12,076 nucleotides of DNA from DASQFU01 sp035632955. Its GTDB lineage: Bacteria > Eisenbacteria > RBG-16-71-46. Below, one piece after another: positions 6,870 to 12,076 of this stretch (its first letter is position 1; every line of letters begins with the position of its first letter). The notes below the pieces were generated by a model, which worked only from the letters and a program-made list of their open reading frames with translations, was not told the DNA's origin and made no database searches. Location: contig DASQFU010000105.1 in the NCBI GenBank assembly GCA_035632955.1, forward strand, positions 1-12,076, written 5' to 3'. The translations under genes and the position numbers were made by a program.

Positions 6870-8306
6870 TTACGGCCACACCATGACGGCGAGCGAGACC
6901 ATCGAGCCGTTGGCCTCTTTCGACTGGTGGTAGTGGACCAGCCGGCCGGCGCCTGGCTCGGCGCAGCGCAACATCACATAGGTTGGCGCCCAGCCGCAGA
7001 TGCGTGTGGAGTCTTCGTGCGCGGCGATCGACCGGAACCAGCCCTCGGCGTCGCCGCGGCCCGCGGCCTCCAACGCCTCCCGATCCTTGGCTTCCACTTC
7101 CCGCAGCGTGCGCTCGTCGGGGCCGGGATCGCCGAAGCGCGGCCCGACGTGCGAGAAGTCCACGGCGGAGAGATAGACGGTGCGCCCGCCAAGGCGGTGC
7201 TCGGCGTCTCGAACTGCGGCGATCAACGTTTCGAGCAACGGCACGTCGCGCGGCGTCTTGCCGTCCAGCAGCAGCTCGTGAAAGCCCCCGCACAGGATCG
7301 GCACCAGGCTCACCGGCCGGTCACGATGGCGGTGCCGCAGGTACAGCGCCTGAAACTCGATCGAGTGCTCGGTGCGATGCGCGAGCTCGCCGCCGTAGGC
7401 CGCGTCGCCTAACCGCTCGGCTACCGCGTCCACGAAGGCTTGGTCGCATGGGAGCTTGCCGAATGGCGTCTCGAAGTGCTTGCGCGTGAGCGCGAACAGA
7501 TGCCCGAGCAAGCTGTGCCCGGTGCCGATCACGACCACGCGCAGCGGTTTCGACGCTACGCCGTCGAGCTCGAGGATCGCCCGGGCGATCGCCGGCCCCG
7601 CTCGCCGCGGATCGAGATGCGGCGCCATCAGTGCGCGCGGGGCGCCGGTTGCGGGTGGCGAAGGGTCGAGCGCGGAAGAGCGGCGTTTGCCGGCGCCGTC
7701 CTCTGCATCGGTCTCCGGCGCGCTCGCGCCCGTGCCGAGCACGGCCGCTTCTTCGAAGTGGCGGTCCAGAAATGCCGCGAGCTCGGCCGGCTCACTCGGG
7801 TACGAGACCCCGGCGAGCGCGGCCTGGCGAATCTCGAGCCGGTGGTAGTCGCGGCGCAGCTCGTCATAGGCGCGCTGGAAGCGCGGAGTCTCGAGCATCA
7901 GCATGCGATCGAGCTGTGCCACGAACTCGCGCACGTGTGCAGCCGCCCGCAGGTCCTTGCTCCCGCGCACGACTTCGGTCGTCAGGTCGGTGAGGGAGAT
8001 CGTGCCGTCCAGCAGCCGCAGCAGATCGATCGCCTCGATCCGGAGCGCAACCGGCGCCGGCATCACGCCGACCGGATCGTTCACGATCAACAGGTCCTGG
8101 TCGCCTTCCCGAATCGGCAGGAGCTCGAGCGGTCGCAGGAGCGGGTATTCGGGAAGCTCCTCTTCCGGTTCGCGGGACGCGCCTGGCGGTAGCACGATGC
8201 GCGAGCCGCCGGCCGGTGCTTCCGACTCGGCCGTTTCCGGCGGCTCTTGGCCGGGCACGATGATGCGCCCTGGGCGCGGCGGATCGGACGATGGGTCGAG
8301 CGGCAT
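6870..8306 (-). CDS. Memo-family protein (AmmeMemoRadiSam protein B-like) with N-terminal PqqD-like region
   Basis: A 478-residue protein. The C-terminal Memo domain (about 159-478) is related to human MEMO1 and extradiol-type dioxygenase folds. Its metal or active-site residues are all visible: H230 (APHLDP), H264 (GTGHSLLG), H314 (EHSIEFQ), D383 and H386 (VDFSHVG), and C437 (ICGWAP). Residues 1-52 are Pro/Glu-rich and probably disordered. Residues about 55-145 form an extra region (LLIVNDPVGVM..., LLRLLDGTISLTDLT, VREFVAQLDRMLML) patterned like PqqD/RRE winged-helix domains. A low-complexity insert (about 190-222) interrupts the start of the Memo domain. The start is ATG at 8306, with GAGG 5 bases upstream; the frame opens earlier at a GTG (8369) without such a site. 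Family members often sit beside AMMECR1 and radical SAM genes, but neither is in view. The reaction is unknown. Confidence 0.93.
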   Translation of the reverse strand: MPLDPSSDPPRPGRIIVPGQEPPETAESEAPAGGSRIVLPPGASREPEEELPEYPLLRPLELLPIREGDQDLLIVNDPVGVMPAPVALRIEAIDLLRLLDGTISLTDLTTEVVRGSKDLRAAAHVREFVAQLDRMLMLETPRFQRAYDELRRDYHRLEIRQAALAGVSYPSEPAELAAFLDRHFEEAAVLGTGASAPETDAEDGAGKRRSSALDPSPPATGAPRALMAPHLDPRRAGPAIARAILELDGVASKPLRVVVIGTGHSLLGHLFALTRKHFETPFGKLPCDQAFVDAVAERLGDAAYGGELAHRTEHSIEFQALYLRHRHRDRPVSLVPILCGGFHELLLDGKTPRDVPLLETLIAAVRDAEHRLGGRTVYLSAVDFSHVGPRFGDPGPDERTLREVEAKDREALEAAGRGDAEGWFRSIAAHEDSTRICGWAPTYVMLRCAEPGAGRLVHYHQSKEANGSMVSLAVMVWP

Positions 8307-8369
8307 GGGCACCTCGAGGGACCGTGGGCGTGGCGGGTCCGGCAGTCTACTCGCAGCGCTCCCGGCCAC

Positions 8370-8687
8370 TCAAGGGCACGAGGACCACGGGCGGATCGCT
8401 TGCACGTCGATCGTCGGCTGAGTGAGGCATTGAGAGATCTCGACCAGCGTGCCGTGGATGCACACGCGCGAGCCGTTGTGGTACGCCTGCAGCCGCGCGC
8501 TCAAGCTGTAAACTCGGCCGTCTTCGCCGCGCAGCAGGCGGCAGTCCACGTCTTCGCTCAGGGTCCCTCGCAGGCGAATGAAGTCGCCCGCCTTGGGGGG
8601 TGGCTTCACCGGCGGGGCGCCCGGCTCCTGGCAGCGGGACGCCGCCGCCAGCACCACGAGCACGATGACGGCGAGTGGGCGCGTCAC
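8370..8687 (-). CDS. Small exported DUF5818-like protein
   Basis: A 105-residue protein with an N-terminal signal segment (RPLAVIVLVVLAAAS, residues 3-17). A cut after AAA at 14-16 is plausible. C19 lies where a lipoprotein cysteine might be, but the SRC context does not match a good lipobox. After a Pro-rich linker (22-32) comes a small beta-rich domain (about 36-100) with the pattern LRGTLSEDVDC...LLRGEDGRVYSLS...GSRVCIHGTLVE, resembling DUF5818 or OB-like periplasmic domains. C49, C76, C87 and C104 could form two disulfides, consistent with export. The start is GTG at 8687, preceded by only a weak CAGGG. It is the first gene of a same-strand pair; the Memo-family start follows 63 bases after its stop, so co-transcription is likely. 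Function is unknown. Confidence 0.78.
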   Translation of the reverse strand: MTRPLAVIVLVVLAAASRCQEPGAPPVKPPPKAGDFIRLRGTLSEDVDCRLLRGEDGRVYSLSARLQAYHNGSRVCIHGTLVEISQCLTQPTIDVQAIRPWSSCP

Positions 8688-8792
8688 GAACCCTGCTCAC
8701 GGCACCACGGTCTCGATCGGCCGCGCGTGCCATCACGTGAAAAGTCCGTGCGCGGGCCTGGGCGGCTGCGCCAATATGAGGTTGGAGGCGCC

Positions 8793-8870
8793 ATGCTGGA
8801 GCGAAGCATCGATCGGATGATGAATCTCGACGCGGGCGGCGGCAAGCGCGGACCGGCAGCTCTCCGTTGA
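8793..8870 (+). CDS. Possible 25-residue leader ORF before the hydrolase
   Basis: ATG at 8793 has a strong site, GGAGG (8784-8788), 4 bases upstream and opens a 25-codon frame (MLERSIDRMMNLDAGGGKRG, then PAALR). Its TGA (8868-8870) overlaps the TTG start of the hydrolase as TTGA. The hydrolase start has no ribosome-binding site of its own, so the short frame may bring ribosomes to it by translational coupling. Alternatively, a one-base frame error would make this the true hydrolase N-terminus, or the site may be chance. The peptide resembles nothing I know. The rest of the divergent gap (8688-8866) shows no clear promoter. Confidence 0.35.
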   Translation: MLERSIDRMMNLDAGGGKRGPAALR

Positions 8871-9733
8871 ACCCTGCTTCGGGAACGACCGCCACGACTC
8901 AGATCGACGTGCGCGTCGACCGGAACCTGCGGGTGCCGGGACGCGTCTGGTGCGCGGAGCGTCCCAAGGCCCTGATCGCCATCACCCACGGGACCGGCGA
9001 ACACAGCGGTCGCTACGCGGCGTTGGCGGACGCCCTGGTGGCGCGCCGCTACACCGTCGTCGCGCTGGATCTGCCGGGCAACGGCGAAGCGCCGGGCGGG
9101 CGCGGCGACGTCCGCTCGTGGACATACGTCAGAGACCACGTCGTCCCCGCGATGTTCACCGCTCCGCGCGGCATGCCGGGGCAACCTCCCGACCTACCGG
9201 CCGTGCTGCTCGGCCACGGCATGGGCGGGGTTCTGGCGCTCGACTATGCGATCGCGCATCCCCGCACCCTGCTCGCGGCGATCGCCTCGGCCCCGGCGCT
9301 GAAGATTCCACCGGTGCCGCGCCTCAAGCTGACGCTTGCCAAGATCGCGCTCTGGGTCGCGCCTGGGGCGGGCTTTCCTAACGGCATCGACGAGACCGCG
9401 ATCTCGCGCGACCGCGAAGTCATCGAGGCGCGGCGGCGCGACCCGCTCGTCCACGATCAGGTCACGCCGCGGCTCTACTTCCAGTATCACGAAGCGCGGC
9501 TCCGCGTCATGGCGCAGGCCCGGCGGCTGTCGGTGCCAACGCTGCTGCTCCAGGGAGGCGCCGACCGGGTCGTGGATCCGACCGGAGCGCTCGAGTTCAA
9601 CGTCGTCGCCCCGCACGGGATGACGCGGCTAGTCAGCTATCACGACGCTTATCACGAGCTGTTCAACGATCTGGATCGGGAACGCGTGATCAAGGATGTC
9701 GGCGACTGGCTAGATACCGTGGTCGTCGTTTAG
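8867..9733 (+). CDS. Monoacylglycerol-lipase-like alpha/beta hydrolase lacking the nucleophile serine
   Basis: A 288-residue protein of the Hydrolase_4 (serine aminopeptidase S33/monoacylglycerol lipase) type, with no signal peptide and probably cytoplasmic. Visible family features are the oxyanion segment HGTGEHSGRY (41-50), the SAPAL segment (141-145), DPLVHDQVTPRLY (192-204), the acid D233 in GGADRVVDP, and the base H263 in HDAYHELFND. The nucleophile elbow reads GHGMGG (116-121) instead of GHSMGG: residue 118 is Gly (codon GGC, 9218-9220). The usual GHGxS turn is also altered, to GNGEAPGGRG (71-80). No other GxSxG is present. The start is TTG at 8867; the frame is open from 8780 but holds no ATG or GTG before 8909, which would clip the first strand. 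It faces glpK, and the stop codons overlap. It could be an inactive regulator, an enzyme using another mechanism, or carry a point mutation. Confidence 0.9.
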   Translation: MNPASGTTATTQIDVRVDRNLRVPGRVWCAERPKALIAITHGTGEHSGRYAALADALVARRYTVVALDLPGNGEAPGGRGDVRSWTYVRDHVVPAMFTAPRGMPGQPPDLPAVLLGHGMGGVLALDYAIAHPRTLLAAIASAPALKIPPVPRLKLTLAKIALWVAPGAGFPNGIDETAISRDREVIEARRRDPLVHDQVTPRLYFQYHEARLRVMAQARRLSVPTLLLQGGADRVVDPTGALEFNVVAPHGMTRLVSYHDAYHELFNDLDRERVIKDVGDWLDTVVVV

Positions 9734-11226
9734 CCGCGACTCGCGAGCAGCGCAGCCACCGCCCGCTTCCAGCGCGCGTATTCCGCCTCGCGCCAGGCGC
9801 GTCCCTGGCGCGGAACGAAAACTCGCTCCAACTTGCGCGCGCGATCCAGGTCTCGGTGCGACGACCAGAGTCCGACGGCGAGGCCGGCGAGCAGACCTGC
9901 CCCGAGCGCGGTCGTCTCGATGACGCGCGGGCGCTCCACCGGCACGCCCAGCAGATCCGCCTGCCACTGCATGAGGAAATCGTTCGCGGCGGCGCCGCCG
10001 TCGACGCGCAGCACGCGCAGCCGCCGGCCCGCGTCGCGCGCCATCGCTTCGGCCAGATCGCGCGTCTGGAACGCCAGCGCCTCGAGCGCCGCCCGCACGA
10101 TGTGCTCGCGGCGCGTGCCGCGCGTCAGCCCGAACAGCGCGCCGCGCACGTCCGGTCGCCAGTACGGTGCGCCGAGACCGACGAACGCCGGCACCATCAC
10201 CACGCCGCCCGAATCGCTCACGCGGCGCGCGATCGCTTCGCTGTCGGCGGCGTGCCGCAGCAGGCCGAGCCCGTCGCGCAACCATTGCAGCGCCGCCCCG
10301 GCGATGAACACGCTGCCCTCGAGCGCGTAGGCGGGCTCGCCGCGTGGCCCGCACGCCACCGTCGTGAGCAGGCCGGCCCGCGAGGCGACCCGGCGGGCGC
10401 CGGTGTGGAGCAGCAGGAAGCAGCCGGTGCCATAGGTGTTCTTGCTCTGGCCCGAGGTGACGCAGCCCTGCCCGAACAGCGCCGCCTGTTGGTCGCCGGC
10501 CATTCCGGCGATCGGAATGCCGTCCGGTAGGCCGCGAACGCCGAGCGTGCGCCCGAACTCGCCGGACGACGGCAGCACACGCGGCAGCAGGTTGGCCGGC
10601 ACGCCGAACACGTCGAGCAGCCGCTCGTCCCAGCGGTGCTCGCCGATGTGATAGAGCAGCGTGCGTGAGGCGTTGGTGGGATCGGTCGCATGCACGTGGC
10701 CGCCGGTCAGCTTCCACAGCACCCAGCTATCGACGGTGCCGAACGCGAGCTGGCCACGCCGGGCGCGTGCCCGCAGCCCCGAGCCGTGCACCAGCAGCCA
10801 CGCCACCTTGGTGGCGGAGAAGTAGGGATCGAGCCTGAGCCCGGTGCGCCGCCGGATCTCGGGCTCGAGCCCGCGACGCTGGAGTGCGGCGCACCGGTCG
10901 CTGGTGCGGCGGTCCTGCCAGACGATCGCGCGCGCCGCGGGGCGGCCGCTCTTGCGGTCCCAGACCAGAGCGGTCTCGCGCTGATTCGTGATGCCGATGG
11001 CCACGACGCGCGCGGCGGCGCCGCGCACCGAGAGCAGCGCCTTGTGGATCGCGGCCAGTACGCCCGCCCAGATCTCGTCGCCGTCGTGCTCGACCCATCC
11101 GGGCCGTGGGAAGTGCTGCAGCAGCTCCGCGTAGCCGCGGCCGCGCACCCGGCCCTGGCGATCGATCAGCAGCACGGTGGTGCCGGTCGTCCCCTGGTCG
11201 ATCGCCAGGACCAGCGGGTCCTTCAT
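9730..11226 (-). CDS. glpK: Glycerol kinase GlpK
   Basis: Phosphorylates glycerol to sn-glycerol-3-phosphate with ATP in the cytoplasm; an FGGY-family carbohydrate kinase. The 498-residue length is normal for the family. Visible motifs are the nucleotide loop AIDQGTTGTT (8-17, D10), glycerol contacts R83-E84 in NQRET, W103 in VWQDRRT, Y135 in DPYFSATK, the catalytic base D245 in GMAGDQQAA, the GTG turn at 266-268, and the C-terminal VDGGAAANDFLMQ segment that closes the ATP site. The start is ATG at 11226, with GGAGGA just upstream; the frame opens further, to 11388, but that is inside glpD. The ATG overlaps the glpD stop as ATGA, so the two are co-translated. Its TAA (9730-9732) overlaps the hydrolase TAG on the other strand. 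Confidence 0.97.
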   Translation of the reverse strand: MKDPLVLAIDQGTTGTTVLLIDRQGRVRGRGYAELLQHFPRPGWVEHDGDEIWAGVLAAIHKALLSVRGAAARVVAIGITNQRETALVWDRKSGRPAARAIVWQDRRTSDRCAALQRRGLEPEIRRRTGLRLDPYFSATKVAWLLVHGSGLRARARRGQLAFGTVDSWVLWKLTGGHVHATDPTNASRTLLYHIGEHRWDERLLDVFGVPANLLPRVLPSSGEFGRTLGVRGLPDGIPIAGMAGDQQAALFGQGCVTSGQSKNTYGTGCFLLLHTGARRVASRAGLLTTVACGPRGEPAYALEGSVFIAGAALQWLRDGLGLLRHAADSEAIARRVSDSGGVVMVPAFVGLGAPYWRPDVRGALFGLTRGTRREHIVRAALEALAFQTRDLAEAMARDAGRRLRVLRVDGGAAANDFLMQWQADLLGVPVERPRVIETTALGAGLLAGLAVGLWSSHRDLDRARKLERVFVPRQGRAWREAEYARWKRAVAALLASRG

Positions 11227-12076
11227 GGCTCCTCCCGTGCGCGCGCCAGCAGCCGGTCCTCCTCGTCGAGCGTCGCGTGGAAAGCCTGCAGCTCGTCGCG
11301 CGCACGCTCGGGGCTCCAGCCGAGCTGGCGGCCGAGGACCGCCGCCACGCGCGGCGCCGCCACGCGGCCGCGATCCGGAGTCAACCACAGGCGCGTACGC
11401 CGGCGAATGACGTCCTCGATGCGCCGCGCGAACTCGGAGCCAGCGGCGAACTCGGCCAGTGCTTCGACCTCGTGCCCCGCGCCGAGCGGGCGCGGCAGCG
11501 GCTCCAGGGAATCCTGGATCGGCGCCTGCGTTCGCTTGAGGCGGCGCGCCGCGAGGCTCACGGCGTCACGGGCCATGACCCGGAAGGTGGTGTACTTGCC
11601 GCCCGCAACGGTCACCACCGGCCCCTCCTCGAGCACGCGGTGCTCGCGCGAGGCGCCATCCACACCGCCGTCGGACGCGAGCAGCGGTCGCAGTCCGCTG
11701 GTCACCGCGACGACCGGGCTTTGCGCTTGCGCCGGCAGCACGCGCGCGAGCGCGCGACGCAGATAGCGGACTTCCTCGACGCTCGGCCGCGTGTCCTCGC
11801 ACCGGACCGGTGAGGGAACTTCGATCTCGGTCGTGCCGACCAGCGTGTGCCCGGCGAAAGGCACGGCGAAGAACACGCGCCCGTCGCTGGGCGCGAACAT
11901 CAGCAGACCGTGGCCACGCGTCAGGGGCGGGAACACGAGGTGCACGCCACGGCTCGGGCGCAGGAGCGGCGCGGGGTCGGGTACGCCGGGCGCCAGCGTT
12001 CGGTGCAGTCGCATTCGCACGGAGTCGCACCAGCTCCCCGCGGCGTTGACGATCAGGCGCGCCTGAAAGCGTCGCT
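11223..12076 (-). CDS. glpD: Glycerol-3-phosphate dehydrogenase GlpD (N-terminal part missing)
   Basis: The FAD-dependent, membrane-associated enzyme that oxidises glycerol-3-phosphate to dihydroxyacetone phosphate and passes electrons to quinone. About 284 C-terminal codons are visible; the start and the FAD Rossmann motif lie past the right edge. Evidence includes RLIVNAAGSWCDSVR (the NAAGxWxD FAD segment), PSRGVHLVFPP, FAVPFAGHTLVGTTEIEV (family FxIPWxGxTLxGTTD), the GGKYTTFRVMARDAV motif (family GGKxTTYRxMA), and a C-terminal DAO_C domain with EDVIRRRTRLWLT. The TGA overlaps the glpK ATG by 4 bases. The gene order glpD-glpK makes a compact glycerol-use operon. No transporter (glpF) or regulator (glpR) lies in the window. 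Confidence 0.95.
   Translation of the reverse strand, partial: RRFQARLIVNAAGSWCDSVRMRLHRTLAPGVPDPAPLLRPSRGVHLVFPPLTRGHGLLMFAPSDGRVFFAVPFAGHTLVGTTEIEVPSPVRCEDTRPSVEEVRYLRRALARVLPAQAQSPVVAVTSGLRPLLASDGGVDGASREHRVLEEGPVVTVAGGKYTTFRVMARDAVSLAARRLKRTQAPIQDSLEPLPRPLGAGHEVEALAEFAAGSEFARRIEDVIRRRTRLWLTPDRGRVAAPRVAAVLGRQLGWSPERARDELQAFHATLDEEDRLLARAREEP

Noticed and set aside
9710..10717. Arg/Ala-rich minus-strand frame overlapping glpK
   Set aside because: Shifted reading of glpK with extreme Arg content and no motif.

Overview
The window is GC-rich, gene-dense bacterial chromosomal DNA of housekeeping and accessory type. I see no rRNA, tRNA, CRISPR array, insertion sequence, integrase or phage gene. 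NAD-dependent DNA ligase, a transmembrane CHASE8/HAMP/PAS histidine kinase and glpD/glpK identify a bacterium. High GC, frequent GTG starts (and one TTG) and the mix of a Memo-family protein, a beta-propeller/MoaD pair and a DUF5818-like exported protein would suit an environmental lineage such as Gemmatimonadota, Eisenbacteria-like or Myxococcota-like groups. The phylum cannot be fixed from this sequence.

Layout from left to right: (1) on the minus strand, an EVE-domain gene followed by ligA (NAD+ DNA ligase, cut by the left edge). (2) A divergent plus-strand gene for an unrecognised Trp-rich 169-residue protein. (3) On the minus strand, a six-Asp-box beta-propeller protein with a very basic tail, followed 2 bases later by a MoaD/ThiS-type ubiquitin-fold protein ending in Gly-Gly. 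(4) On the minus strand, a membrane histidine kinase overlapping by ATGA a single-domain response regulator, with a weak terminator candidate after it. (5) A stretch of about 400 bp with no convincing gene. (6) On the minus strand, a small exported DUF5818-like protein followed by a Memo-family protein carrying an extra N-terminal PqqD-like winged-helix region. (7) On the plus strand, a possible short leader ORF overlapping a monoacylglycerol-lipase-like alpha/beta hydrolase whose nucleophilic serine is replaced by glycine. (8) On the minus strand, glpD (cut by the right edge) overlapping glpK by ATGA; the glpK stop overlaps the hydrolase stop tail to tail.

How the genes may work together: glpK phosphorylates glycerol and glpD oxidises glycerol-3-phosphate to dihydroxyacetone phosphate, a complete entry route for glycerol. 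The adjacent hydrolase looks like a lipase that would release glycerol, but lacks its nucleophile. The kinase and regulator form a signalling pair with no DNA-binding output in view. The propeller/MoaD pair and the PqqD-like/Memo fusion are the most interesting candidates for poorly described biology: one joins a ubiquitin-fold protein to a propeller with a DNA-binding-like tail, the other joins a peptide-recognition-like fold to a Memo active site with no radical SAM or AMMECR1 partner in view.
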